From: Diplosphaera chodatii
Lineage: Eukaryota > Chlorophyta > Trebouxiophyceae > Prasiolales > Stichococcaceae
NCBI GenBank assembly: GCA_032358165.1
Contig: JAALGY010000061.1
Coordinates: 930,001 to 994,000 of the forward strand
Direction of reading: 5' to 3'
DNA length: 64,000 nt
In this document: in pieces, positions 41,385-61,220 of the stretch
Numbering within the stretch: position 1 is the stretch's first letter
Layout of the letters: each line of letters begins with the position of its first letter
Notes under the pieces: model-generated
What the model was told of the DNA's origin: nothing
Databases searched by the model: none
Seen by the model: only the letters and a program-made list of their open reading frames with translations
Program-made: the position numbers and the translations under genes

Positions 41385-43902
41385 ATGCAGTTGAAGCAAT
41401 GCGGCACACCAGCACTGCTGAACAAATCCACCTTCATTGGTGGCTGCCGCTTCCAACCGACGACGCTGGTGCAGCGCCGAAGACCGTGCACATGCATCAG
41501 GGCTGAGCAGGCATGCCCACTTTGCCTTCAGTACGCAAATAGAGATCGCAGGCAGCGCACTCATGGAAATAAGCTGTCGGCGGGTCAGGTCTGCTATTTA
41601 TCGCTGTGTTGGGCTGGCACCTGATCAATCCTTGCTCCTGCTGCAGGAGAAGCGGGGTCTATTCAGCTTTGTGACGGACAACAACTCATCGAAGAACGTG
41701 AGTCCCACGAGACTTCAGGAGTCTGCACCCCCTTGGCCATATGCTGCGCGGTCTGTTTCAGACCCTGCATCTACGCATGCATTGGATATCACCATGAACA
41801 TGTCACCGGCAGGCGATCTACCAGGAGACGCCAGAGACCAGCGAGGTGGGCGCTGTGACGCGGCGCACGCGAAATAACGAGGACAACCGGCAGTACGGGC
41901 AGTGGTGGGGTGCCCGGGCTACCGGCAGCTGCTCCGGGGTGGAGGAGCTGACATGGTTCATCAGGTGGGATGCAGCGGCAGCATCGTATGTCTTGAATGC
42001 GAGGGGCCGGACCTGCTGGTCCTTGCTGCTGGTGATGGCATGGCACTCGACTCGCAGCGTTGCTGCAACAGGGAGATCGGGGACAAGGCCAGTGACTCCC
42101 GCTCGCCGCCAACACTGTTCCTGCATGGCGTGCCCAGCCAGTCCTACTCCTTTCTGCCGGTATGCGTCAGTATGTGCTTGGATTGCACCGTGCACAACGC
42201 TTGTGCTGCGCATACAGCAAGGCGCTAAGCGGCTGTTGCACTTTGAGCCACAGGTACTGCAGGACCTGAATGACAGGAAATGGCACGCATATGCTCCTGA
42301 TTGGATTGGCTTTGGCTTCAGCGAGTGCGTCAATTTGAGTGATTCCTGCACCACCCACGACTATGCTGAAGTCTTACCCTTACCAGGCACAGTGTACAAT
42401 GTTGGATCGTAATGGGTGCTCTGTGACATTTTGTAGGCATTGCCAGCCAAGAATTGGATTCAACTACACAGAGGAGGAGTTCCACACGGTGGGCAGCAGA
42501 CAGGCTATGTTTGCCACCATTTGTTTGAGCCACATCCGTGCAGCACGGTTCAGTCACCATCTGCTGCTCTGCAGAGCTCAGGGCACGGAGCGTGTTTCTG
42601 GTCAATCGCAGGCGCTTGATAACATGCTTGACGACAAGAACATCAAGCGACCCTTGAACCTGGTTGCACATGGCTTCATCACAGGGCAGTATGCAGCCAC
42701 ATGGGCTCTCAATAACCCTGATGCCATTGCGAAGCTGGTGCTCATAGATGTACCTTACTCTCCAGAGGTGACCTGCTAACCTCGCCATTGGGCTCGCCTT
42801 AAATGACTGCGTGCAGTTGTCAGTGCACCTCGGAAGGAGCAGCATGCACCCTGCTGAAAGGCAGGCATGCTTGCAGACATGATTTGCGTTGAGGTGGCTG
42901 CCTGCAGACAAAGCTTCCGTTGCGGCTGAAACCATTGACGGTACCGTTCGCGGGCGCATTTGCTTGCCAGGTACTCGTGCTGTGCTGGCCGGCAAGAGCT
43001 GCCAGCGCGCTTGATGTATGAACACGAAGTGCAGCTAATAGCGGTGTCCAAACACATCAATGCCCTCGTCTGCCAGGATGCAATGCTTGCAGAGCGCACC
43101 CTGGAGGGTGGCACTCCCTACGAAATGAACCTGGACGATGCAGACGTGTACAGGTACATCCACACTTCATATGCCACAGCTGCTGTTGGTGTGGTTCAGC
43201 TTTGACCTGCCAAAAATACCACAACTGCTTGCTGGTGTCGCTACCGCAGGTTGCCGTACCTAGAGTCCAGTCAGGCGGGTGTGGCACTGCTGGAGACGGT
43301 CAAGCGTGCAAACCTGCAGGTGCTCACCATCTGTGCTTGGCCTGAAGAGCTAACGTTCAGCAATGCCCCAAAGCTGGTGGTTTCACAGAGCGGTCACCCA
43401 ACAGATCACAGCAATGTGCAGGACCTGGGCCAGCGGCTGACAGCCGGTCTGGCAAAGTGGAGCAAGCCGACACTGCTCCTGACTGGTGATGCGGACAAGT
43501 ACATCAAGGTGCGAAGTCGATGCACTTTGTTGCGCGATCATCATCTGCTCGACAAGTTGACCTTGTCACCAAACGGCATGCGCGCCAGACCTTTGTGTCG
43601 ATGCTGACCTTGGGGAGTGCTGATCTGCAGCCGGCAGAGGCGGAGAACGTTGCGAAATCCAACCCCAGTAACATCACTGCAAAGGTCATCGAGGCTGCAG
43701 GTCACCAGCCTCAGGTGCGATGTGCATGAACTCAATTGTAAACGTGTAGTGCAAGCATGGCGCGGGGTGAGACCATGGTGTAGCGCTGTCAGTTGAAACT
43801 CTGATCGAGCAGGCAGTCTTTATATGGCAATTGCGCCCTTGTGCACCGCAGGAGGACTACCCGCAGCAGGTGGTGCAGCAGCTCGTCTCCTTTCTCAGAT
43901 GA
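41385..43902 (+). CDS. Plastid alpha/beta-hydrolase-fold protein, nucleophile elbow altered
   Basis: Member of a plant/algal alpha/beta-hydrolase family related to haloalkane-dehalogenase/epoxide-hydrolase folds; no defined substrate. Thirteen exons: 41385-41588, 41647-41697, 41813-41964, 42072-42159, 42254-42324, 42437-42488, 42612-42767, 42908-42970, 43077-43153, 43250-43319, 43422-43508, 43631-43714, 43852-43902. They sum to 1,206 nt, giving 401 aa. The start MQLKQCGTPALLNKSTFIGG and following RRRPC region look like a transit peptide. Conserved parts: RRTRNNEDNRQYGQWWGARA, PPTLFLHGVPSQSYS (oxyanion-hole HG), YAPDWIGFGFSE, LLLTGDADKYI (acid Asp), EAAGHQPQEDYPQ (His). The usual G-x-Nuc-x-G elbow reads LVAHGFITGQYAA, with no Ser, Asp or Cys at the nucleophile position. 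Either it is non-catalytic or it works differently. It runs convergent with the F-box gene, 188 bp apart. Confidence 0.92.
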
Positions 43903-44090
43903 TTGAAATTGAGTGCACACATGGATGCTTTCAGGCCACACGAAAAATGTTGCAATAGATATACCTCTGACGTCAAGGACCGGTGTGTTTTGACTCAGTA
44001 AAGGTGGTAAAACTTTCAGCCCCTATATGGAATGAGCATGTATCCGATCAGCTGCGCGTCTGACTGCAGCCTATTGCTTAACAATTGTCC

Positions 44091-47000
44091 CTAAAGGACG
44101 GCTGCCACCAGCGACTCTAGCACGGCTGCACCGTCGCGGTCTGCCACCTGCTGAAACCGTGTGTCTGTGTCTGGGAAGCGGATATCCAGCCAGTGCTGCA
44201 GCGCTGCAAGCGCCCGCTGCCCAACGGACTCCCCGTCTGCTGCTGCCACCTTGCCGCACAGGCTGCCAACCAAACTCGTTGAGATGACACAACGCCCTGG
44301 GATATCGATGGGCGCCGTAGCGGCCACATGGAGGGGGACCCGCACATCGCTGGGCTCACGCAACACCACCAAAAGGTCTCGTGCCTGCCAGCAGCAACAA
44401 CACGACGTCAGCAACGATGATCTGCAGTTTGCAAGCGCTGCACCTGATCAACTAGTGCGGGATGCGGACGGTCACGTCATGCATCATGTCCGTCTGGTCG
44501 CACCCGCAGCTGCGACAGGATGACCAGCAGGTCGGCCATGCTGTCAGGCTGCCAGAGCGGCAGCGCCCTGTGTGCGATCTGCAGCTTCTGCATGCGTTTG
44601 GCCCACTCGCGCGCCGGCTGCAAACAACAGGAGGGTATTTTTGACAGTGGCCAGGTTCAGAGGAAATGTTATGAATCCCTGTTGCTGACATCACAGCAAG
44701 TCCAGAACCAAATGGATGCGCATGCAGTGCCGCACCTTGGCAATCGAGAGGAAGGTGAGGCTCTGCATGCTGGCGAGCACATCGGCATCTGGGGACCCCA
44801 GGGTCAGGTAGTCCAATTCATCAACGATGCGCAATTGCTGTAGCTGCGTGGCGTGCGCCAGCTCCTGTGGGATGCCCCGAAGTGCGCAACCCTGCAACAT
44901 AACAGAAGCTGGCTGGTGAAAAGCGTTGCAACCAATCTCGGTGCAAATGCTCAAACAAGGCTTCAAGTAGTACAATGTGTACGACTTGCGCTGTTCAACA
45001 GTCGATGCCCCATACTGGCCGCCCCCCAGCTTGCAAGCAAGGCAAGCCTAAAGCTGGACAACTTTCACCTGAAGGTCGAGGTCGCGCAACTGGTCGAGGG
45101 CTAGTTGTGCTGGCAGGCCGACCCATGCAGGCGGGTTGTAGATGACAATGCTGTGCACAGCCCGCAGCGCCAATGCCAAATCTGGCACCATTGATCGCCG
45201 CGCTGACTTTGACTTGTCCTGCATTACATGGATTAAACACACTGCTGTAGGTGCCATTTGCTCCATATAAGCAAATGGGGAACACAGACATTGGTTGACG
45301 ATGATTGATATACGATGCTTGTGCACTGCACAAGACCTACTAGACACGGGTGTACCTGCCAGGCCTGGTAGACCTCACAGCGCACACCCAGCCGCTGCAG
45401 ATCCTCGATCAACTCGGGGTGCAGCAGGACATCATCACACTCGGCAATGTGCAGCACATGCAGCAGCGGTGGCGCTGTGCTGAGGGGCACCCATCCGGAG
45501 CAGGACTGGAGCGACAGCCGCTGTAGAGCAGCAAAGCCACCCTGCAGTGGCTTGCCAGCCCCAAACACCACCTGCGCCACAAGATGCACTCAGCAGTAGG
45601 CGCCGACACCAACCTGTCGAGTATTGCGGACATGCCATCCCGTGCATCAACGAAGCGCCGATGCCTACAGCTCGGCTTGCCAACCTTTTCAAAGTGTAGC
45701 TCAGTCAAGCTGCTGAGTTCAGCAAAGCCCTGCGGCAGGCGCCCCATGGCTGCGTGACCCTTCACGCTGAGCCGGGCCAGGCCCTCCAGAGCTGTGATGT
45801 TTGCCGGCAGCATGCCCTGGTCTTTCAACCCGGCAACCTGGTCCGGTTTGTGGGCTGATGTCAGCACTCATGCGCAGCGGCAAAAGGTGTGAAACATTTG
45901 CGGAGAGCGATGTCGACATGACAACAACACTTTGCGATTTACATTGCTGGGCGCTTCACCTGCAGCTGAAGCGATGTGAGGCCGGTCAGTTGCTCCAGCG
46001 CATCATTTGACGGCAGCGTCGGCCACTCGGCTGGCAGCTCTGCGCGGCCCGAGGGCAAGATATGCAGCTCCTGTAGCTGGCTGAGACCTGCACAACAGCA
46101 GGGCACACGAACGTTGCTGGACTATCGTATCAAACACAACTTCAGGGACTGGTCAACGTGCACAGCACACTCAGGTCACTTCTGGGGTGCAGCAATCAGC
46201 CAAGTTGGGGCGAAGCACGAATCCCACCGCTGAAGCTGTCCCACTTCTGGGCGGCGTTGTCATCCCAACCCCCAACCGTCGGCATCTGAATCGTCAGGCT
46301 GCGCAGCGCTGGCAGCTCTGCACATGCAGGTCGTTCATTCTGAGTGATTGATACATGTCAGGACATCGTTGTAAGGAACACTGTGACGCAACATCCACTC
46401 GTTTCCCCACCAAAACGACATGTCGGGTGTCAGCTCGTCAGGAGTTATCCCACCTGCCAGGGCTCCCACCGCACCATCATGATCGAGAGTCACAGTCAGT
46501 ACTGCCAGCTGCTGCAGCGGCAGCAGGGCTCTGAAGTCGAAGCTAGGAGCAGCGGGGTTATGGCGCCCTGCAGCCGGGCACCACCCCCTCTCATTCCCTG
46601 ATAGTACAAAAGCTGTTGACACAGCGGGATCCTTGTGCATGTTCTTGGGAACCGAGAGCGTCAGAACGTGTGACGCATCCGTACCCTCTAGACACAGGCT
46701 CGTCAAGTGATGCAGGCATTGGAGGAAGGCCCAGCCGCCGGCATTGGACACGGTGAAGGACAAGTCCAGGCGCAGGCTGCGCAGGCTGCTTAATCGACTC
46801 AGTGGCGCCAGGGTAGAAGCATCCACCTCCTCCGGACCCCACAGCCCTGCATCGTGAGCAAACTAAGATGCTGCCAAATGGCTGTCTATGTCGGACTCAG
46901 CTGCACCATGACAGGTCTTGGCATGCGGTGGCAGCAAACCTGGGAGCGGCAGGTCCAGGTCGACTAGGTTTGGCATGTCCGGCAGGCGTGTGAGAGCGTG

Positions 47001-47638
47001 TGCGATGTTGTCACGGACGGGGTCGTCATGGATATGCATCGCCTGGCCCATGTATTCGCCGCTGTGGTCAATGATCAGGAGTCTTTTGATGAGTGCAACG
47101 TGATGAGCAACAGTGGGTGCGACCTTGCAAGGACACAGGGCTGCATCAGGGGAGTGAGAAGTACCGCTTACGGCAGAGTCAGGTGGCGGACCACGGCGCC
47201 GCGCGCCTTCAGCCACGCAGCGAACCCTGGCCATCGAGTGCCGTGGCGCGCTCGGCACAGGTCTGGCTTGATGTGCGACCACAGACGCTGGTCCGCGCCA
47301 TCTGATGCGGCCGCAAGGAACGTCTTGCACACGAAGGGCAGGATGACGCCCGTCCTGCTGGCCCCCGGACCGATGTGTGTGAATATTTCCTGGAGGAGCG
47401 CCGGGGGAAGATCCAGCAGTTGGACCTTCTTTGATGCCTCCGACTCGCTGGTGCTGACGCAAGCCTCACTATCTGGGGCTGGGTCGAGGCTTTCTTGAAT
47501 GTGTGAATCGTTTTGCGTGGCCTCTGAGCTCATTGCTGACGCCGCATGTACCGGCACTGTGTGCCCATTCTGCAGCTTGCCACCTTTGTTGCGTGTACGA
47601 GAGGCCTTGAAGTCGATGCGAAAGGGCACGACCCTCAT
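44091..47638 (-). CDS. F-box / leucine-rich-repeat-like protein
   Basis: Probable SCF ubiquitin-ligase substrate receptor or related LRR scaffold. Exon 1 (47172-47638) holds an F-box-like stretch, VQLLDLPPALLQEIFTHIGP, then GVILPFVCKTFLAAA (core L-P-x-x-L-L-x-x-I and the downstream V-C-K-x-F). The protein goes on through several minus-strand exons with irregular Leu-rich repeats, for example LSRLSSLRSLRLDLSF (about 46740-46810), LPANITALEGLARLSVKGHA and LPQGFAELSSLTELHFEKVG (about 45680-45830), VLHIAECDDVLLHPELIEDL (about 45370-45450). It ends near FPDTDTRFQQVADRDGAAVL, stop at 44091. Individual exon limits are not all fixed. The start could instead be the in-frame ATG at 47533. A paralogue starts at 61221 in opposite orientation. 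The target is unknown. Confidence 0.8.
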
Positions 47639-48177
47639 TTTGGCGTGCGCAAACGTGAAAGGAGCATGGCAAGTGAGCGTGCACCTGCATTATGCAGGTC
47701 GCCACTTGCAGCTGCGTGGCATCACGTTACCGAATGGGTCGTTTGAGCATTTGACCCAGAAGGCGCAGAACACGCACGTCGGTCAGTGTGATCGGGCCCC
47801 GATCATGCCAACACCTAGCCATGTTCACTTCATGTGCATGGACGCGGCTCGCCTAGTTACGCGCACATCATTGACCAGCAGCGACGATAAGTGTTCAATG
47901 CGCTGTGCACATGTACACCCAGCTGTGTCAATATTCCTACCTTCTCTAGACTGGGTGTCGCACTTCTGATCTCGCTTGTGAAACTGTGATCAGCACACAG
48001 AGCTTCCGAAGATTTCGGTATCACCACTTGTTCTGACGACGGTTACGTTGTGGATGAAACGCCGATGCAATGCTTGCCGCTGGTTCGACGACAGCCAGAC
48101 AACTATTTTTGCAGTGTAGCTGCGCCAGCTGTTCAACCTAATACTGCAGAAAGCGGATGTGGATTGGGCAAGCAAGA
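47639..48177. promoter_or_regulatory. Divergent interval between F-box gene and Ca2+-ATPase
   Basis: 539 bp between outward-facing starts; probably both promoters. Short ORFs in it show no family features. Confidence 0.4.
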
Positions 48178-55366
<7,189 letters not shown>

Positions 55367-55812
55367 GTGCAGTGGACTACTGGCAGGGACCAACCCTTCT
55401 CTGGGACGTTGCAGCTAAAAGGGTGGCCTCCTGCTGGGAGGTGCAATTTGTATGGCAGCTTGGCGTTTGGTCCTCGTGTACTCAGTGCGTGTTGCTGATT
55501 TGCTCAGTGATAGTGACCATGTTCCGCCACGCACTGTTCAGGGAGTCGACTGCAAGGCTGCTCGCACTTCGCAGCAGGATACCTGATGGAAGCAGCAAGC
55601 ACTTGCTGGAAGTAGCAGGCTAAACTCTAGGCCGCAGGAGGGCCCCCGGCGCACAGGCAGATAGCAGCATACCTCCTGGCGTATGAACAGTAGCAGCTGC
55701 TGAGTGCTGACTCACGGCGTGGCTGCACGTTGCTTCTGGCTGGATGGCCAAACCGTGAATGTTCTGAATCACCTGCAGAAGTGCCCTGCTTGCATCCGGT
55801 CCATCAGTCACC
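55367..55812. other. Intergenic interval, Ca2+-ATPase to SF3B2
   Basis: 446 bp between two plus-strand genes, expected to hold the ATPase 3' UTR and SF3B2 promoter. No gene seen. Confidence 0.5.
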
Positions 55813-58800
55813 ATGGCAAAGGACACCGAGGCTGGGACTAGCACTGCGGATGTGCATGCGAACGGGACAAGCAGCGAAGCGAACGGGACTGCTGGTCAAG
55901 CCAAGCTCACGGCAGCGCAAAAGCGACGTGCGCGTCTGAAGAAGGGGAAGGCTGCCAAGCAGGCCGTCAGGTTAGCTTCAGGCTCCGCGAATATATCCAT
56001 TTCGTATGGCCGCGTAGGCGTGCCAGCAGGCTCAGGCAGATGTATGGAGTGACAGGCGCGTGTGCACATCATGCGCAGGCAAGCAAGCCAAAAGCCTGCA
56101 GACGCAGACAGCGGTGCTCAGGTTAGCAGACAGTCGTCTGGTATGCGATGACAGAACATACCAAAGGCTTGCACACCCATGGCAATCGTTGCAGGGACCT
56201 GCCTTCATCTGAGCATGTGTTGTGTTTGCTCAGCCTTCTTCCTTGGGAGCCGAGGTCGAATATGTGTCCGCTCCACGGGAGTATGAGGCCTTTGTCGCTT
56301 CAGCAGGCCCTGAGGAAACAGAGGAACCAGCAGAATCCAGTAAGTTGGCCGCGTCGCTAACCTACTTCAGCAGTCTGCATGCAGCGGCTACAGCTCATCT
56401 ACATGAGGCTCCATCTGACATGGCTGCTGCCTGCTGCAGGCACGCCAGCGTTGAACGGGCTCGGATTCGGCGCAGCAGACCGGCCAGGCCTGGGGTCAGA
56501 CCCTGCAGCGGACACTGAAGCAGATGGCGAGGCGCCGGGTGGCCTAGGCCTTGGCGCGACGCCTGGTCTTGGGGCGACGCCGGGGCTGGGGGTGTCAGAC
56601 CACGACGCGGCAGAGGCTCCCACCGCAGGGCTGGGCGGCTTCACATCGGCAGGGCTTGGCAGCGAAACACCAGGCAACCTCCTGCACTGGCCACACTGCT
56701 TCGCAGCCCTTTGAGGTTCTGTTATGTATGAAAAGCACAGTGTGCTGCAGCAGTTGTGCTGCTGCGCGAAGTTATGGTGGTATCTTTCGTGCAACGCAGG
56801 CAGCAGCACGCCGGGGCTGGGGAACTTCACCCCCAGTTTTGGCCTCGGAGGTGGAGAGACGCCTCGTGCAGATGAGGTCAAGCAGGAGGTGAGACGAACA
56901 TTTCCAGAGAGCATTCATTCCTCCCTGCCTCAGCAGCACCAGTGCGAACAGCGCAAATCATGAAGAACAGTGACCATCCAGAGCCATGTACCCTATCAGC
57001 TAAACGAACATGTTGACATCCACGTAGGCCAGCGACCCCTATGCGGACTTCAAGCGCATCTTCGACAAGTTTGCGTCGGCAGAGCAGGTCACTGGCACCG
57101 CTCCGCCGAGCGACGATGAGGACGCAGAGGCCGGCGAGGAAGTGAAGGTGAAGCTTGCACCTTGCCTGAACTTGATAGAGACTCAATCAAGGATGCCAAA
57201 CAATCAACATCCTGCTGCCATACTGCACCGCCAGGACTCTCTTGCTTGGCACCTGTTATGGTCGCTCTGCAGAAGGTCGGCGCTGCATGCAGAGGGGTTG
57301 GTCCCACATCCAAAGGTGTCTAGCCAGGGTATAAACTGCAGAGCCTGTCGGAACAGGAGGAGCCCAAGCCGGAGGCGGAGGCGAGCGAGGAGGAGGACAG
57401 CGATGCGGAGGCGGAGCGGCAGACGGGCATCAGCAAGAAGAAGCTGAAGCAGGAGAGCCGCATGGCCATCGCCGCGCTCAAGCAGGCGCGCATCGCCGCC
57501 CGTCGCGTGCCGAGTCTGCAGGCTACACCATGCGTGACAAGATCGTGGCGTGTTGTCGCAAGGTTCTGGGGCGCTTGTGTGGTGTGTGCATCAGCAGTCT
57601 TGTCGTCTCTGAAGTGCACTGCGGTTTGCGGGTTGACCGCTGGGCTGCCGTGCTGCAGATGTGCCCGCGGCCGGAGGTTGTGGAGGTTTGGGACGTCACC
57701 TCGCCCGACCCCCGGCTGCTGGTCTGGCTCAAGGTGGGCACCCGTTGCTGCCACCCTGACAGACGCCTAGTTGTGGGTTGAGGCTGCAGCAGCCCCCGCG
57801 GTGCTGTCTGGCGCACAGGTGCTCGATTGGCATGCAATATGACATGCAAATGTCACCCTGCAGTCACTGCGCAACACGACGCCTGTGCCGCGCCACTGGA
57901 GCCAGAAGCGGAAGTACCTACAGGTGCGCACCCACGGCGCCTGCGTGCAGTGGCCACCGCTGGTCACATGCCTGTGGCACCTGCATGATATGTCCGTCCC
58001 TGGTAGGCCTACAAATTTACCTGGCCAGACGGTGGCGCCACCACATGCAGGGCAAGCGTGGCATTGAGAAGCCCGCATTCGTGCTGCCCGACTTCATCGA
58101 GGCAACTGGCATCAGCGACATGCGGTCCGCGTACAAGGAGAAGGAGGAGGGCAAGAAGCTGAAGCAGAAGCAGCGCGACCGCATGACAGTGCGTCTTCAT
58201 AAACGCTCGTCTGTCCGGCACCAGCATGTGACATGAGCACTTGGTGCATGCTTTGTGAAAGGCAGATCTCTTGAGCATGCTCGAAGATTTCACCAGCGGA
58301 ATCATACATGGGTGCTGACGCACTTGTCCACCGCCGCAGGGCAAGATGGGCAAGCTGGACATAGACTACCAGGTGCTGCACGATGCGTTCTTCAAGTACC
58401 AGACCAAGCCGAACCTCAGCGGCCTGGGCGAGCTGTACTACGAGGGCAAGGAGTTCGAGGCGCGGGTGAGTCTGACTGTGGTCTTCCTCCAGTTGATCAC
58501 CCCCAGCATGACCCTGCCTGGAGTACCGGCGCCTTGGAGATTTCTGCAATGGGCGGTGTGGCCCTGGCATCCTCGTCCACAGAGCAGGGGTGCTTGACGT
58601 GTTTGTCATCTTGCCTGCACTATACGCTGCAGGTGAAGAGCGCCAAGGCGGGGCTCATCACGCCGCAGCTGCGGGAGGCGCTGGGCATGGATGAGGGCGC
58701 CCCGCCCCCCTGGCTCATCAACATGCAGCGCTACGGGCCGCCACCGTCCTACCCCGACCTGCCAGTGAGCACACGGCCCCAATGCAAGCCGCTTCTTCAA

Positions 58801-60724
58801 TCGACAGTGTTGTAACAGTTCTGCGCCTAGCACAAGTTGCCCGAAGCTTTGCCCGATTGCGTCCAGAGACTGACGACAAGTACAGCATTTTCAATGGTGA
58901 AGTTTGGGCACGAACATGGCCGGTCCAACGTCTGCATGTATTTGCCCTGCTCTCATCATATGATATTTCCTGTAGGTCCCGGGCCTCAATGCGCCCATCC
59001 CGCCGGGCGCACAGTTCGGATACCAGCCAGGCGGCTGGGGCAAGCCCCCTGTCAACGAGGACGGCATCCCGCTGTATGGCGATGTCTTTGCAGAGCATCA
59101 GTTCGATGAGGAAGATGACACGGTGAGCCGAGCCACCGCTCTCGCCCAGTATCGCTGTCAGTGGCTGCAACCGCCAGAATGTGGCCCTCAACACAGCCCG
59201 TGGGCAGCTGCCTGGTGTCAGAGGCCGTTGCAGCCTGTTTGTTCCTGCACCTCCTGTCTATCAGCCGAGCCGCAGCACATGGTATGCAGCTCAACAAGGG
59301 TGCGCACTGGGGCGACCTCGAGTCGGAGGAGGAGGCTGAGTCAGAGGAGGAGGAGGAAGAGGAGGAAGCAGAGGAGCCAGATGAGGCGGTGAGCCCCACA
59401 CACTTCACAGTGATGGCTTTTCGAGTCCAGCTCGATGTATGGTTAGATATACCTTCGAGGCATGGAGAAGTTTGTCCACCTGTCTAATTTGCATCACTTG
59501 GATTGCAGGCACTGGCTGCCGGCATCGCAAGCGGTATCGCCAGCGGCATCGCCAGCGGTATCACATCAGGCTATGGCAGCAGCCTGCCGTCCGGCATCCC
59601 GACTCCCGATGTGCTGGACCTGCGGAAGGGCAAGGACACAGGTACACTACTGGGCCAAAGCTATGTTAAAACAACCACGCCCCCCTGCAGGCTTTGCCAA
59701 TGCAGATGCCATCTGTGTGGCTGATGGCCGTCCTGCTGATCCACGACCCCTCAATCATGCTGCCGCAACCATAGCACTGATGATGCTGCAGGCGAGACAC
59801 GGCAGCTGTACCAGGTGCTGGAGCAGAAGGAGGCGGCAGCGGGGCAGGGCCTCATGGGCAGCGACCACACGTATGTGGTGCCCGGCGCCGATGCCGAGCC
59901 CGCCGCGCAGCCCGCCGTCGGCCTGCGCAAGTGCGTGCCGGTCCCGCCACTCCCGTGCTCTGTTGACCTGCTCCACAAGCAGCGTACATGCTGTATGCTG
60001 CTGCCAGCTGGTCCCTGCACCCCGTGTCAGATCGTGCAGAGGGATACCGACCTCCTGCCTGCAAGCATCACATGCTAGCGGCAAGGATGCAGCAGTGTAG
60101 GCTGTAAGGCGTGCACGAGGGTGCGTTATGAGCACACATGTGGAGTAGTCGATGCGTCACCTGACAGGATGCTGTTTCTGCAGGGAGCGGGGTGCGGCTG
60201 CGGGCGACGTGGGCATCGCTGTGGATCCAGAGGAGCTGGAGGGCCTGTCCGAGGCGGAGCGCCAGCAGCTGCTGCAGGTCGGTGTTAAATACCACATATG
60301 GTCCTACACACTACTAGGCTTTGATGCGCTCACCAGCGGCCGCAGCCATATGCAGATCTGTCGGGGACAGCTGGTGAATCCCACGCTGGTTCATAGTTCT
60401 GAGCAGCTGGCGTGTAGTGCCAGTTCCAGCTGTTCGAGCTACACCTAATCTGCGCACAGGACCGCATGGCGGCGGCGCGGGAGGATGCTGCGCCCCAGCG
60501 GGAGGATTTCTCGGACCTGGTGGCGAAGAAGGCACGCGAGCAGAAGCGCAAGGCCGAGTCCAAGGCTGCCGAGAAGAACAAGCGGCAGAAGGACAAGGTA
60601 CCCCTTCGAGAGCGCTCAGAAAGACGTGTGTTACCGGCCATGCTGTTGCGAAAATGCTTATCATTCGTGCTTCAGCGGGTGTTCACCTGTGCTCTTGTGA
60701 TGGCTGCAGGAGTTCCGATTCTGA
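55813..60724 (+). CDS. SF3B2: Splicing factor 3B subunit 2 (SAP145), U2 snRNP
   Basis: SF3b component that anchors the U2 snRNP at the branch site. Start MAKDTEAGTSTADVHANGTS, with a basic stretch KLTAAQKRRARLKKGKAAKQ. The Gly/Leu-rich N-terminal part (about 56440-56880) contains repeated G-L-G-A-T-P. SDPYADFKRIFDKF follows near 57035. The DUF382 core runs from about 57660: RPEVVEVWDVTSPDPRLLVW, PVPRHWSQKRKYLQ, GKRGIEKPAFVLPDFIEATG, GKMGKLDIDYQVLHDAFF, YYEGKEFEAR. The PSP domain follows: GLITPQLREALGMDEGAPPP, WLINMQRYGPPPSYPDLP (58633-58764), FGYQPGGWGKPPVNEDGIPL, YGDVFAEHQFDEEDD (58980-59120). Then a Glu-rich tract (59320-59388), GIAS repeats, MGSDHTYVVPG (about 59860), and a basic tail EQKRKAESKAAEKNKRQKDK with the tiny last exon EFRF-stop (60710-60724). 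Order and motifs match SF3B2 throughout. Confidence 0.95.
59521..59568 (+). repeat. Four 12-bp units (Gly-Ile-Ala/Thr-Ser) in SF3B2
   Basis: GGCATCGCAAGC / GGTATCGCCAGC / GGCATCGCCAGC / GGTATCACATCA in frame, giving GIASGIASGIASGITS. It follows the acidic tract. A coding minisatellite in a flexible region. Confidence 0.85.
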
Positions 60725-61220
60725 GCAAAGCCTCCAAGGCGGTGGTCCTGGCAGGCTCTCGCCACTTCCCAGCTGCCAATGGGGGAACGCGGCACAGACG
60801 CATCTCTGTGCGCAGGCTGTGCATGCATAGCTGCGGAATCAAATCAGTATGCCACCTGTGGAGTTGGGTGTATGTGCACAGTGTGCGTGCGTCGCCAAAG
60901 TCTGCAGTCTGGCAGGCCTTTGCATCATCAGAACATTGTTACACCGAGCCATGCTGCGGGGCATTGCCTGAGTTGGACCCTGTGTAAACTGTGCAAACAG
61001 CTGTTTGCAGCTTTGCACGAATGGTCGAATGCAGCTGTCAGACTGTAGACAGCAGCTGGCAGCTGCCTCTGCTGCCTGGGAACTGCCATCTGGATCACCC
61101 AGCACTTTTGACGACCCACAGCTGCTGGTGTACCTCAGACTTCGCATATTGGTAGTGAATGCTTGCACGGATGGTCAAAACCTCTTGACATCGACTGCCT
61201 CGCAGCAAGTGCACCAGCAA
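60725..61220. other. Intergenic interval, SF3B2 to second F-box gene
   Basis: About 496 bp. The reading frame of the downstream F-box gene is open back to 61005, but that segment is not conserved with the paralogue. No other gene seen. Confidence 0.45.
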
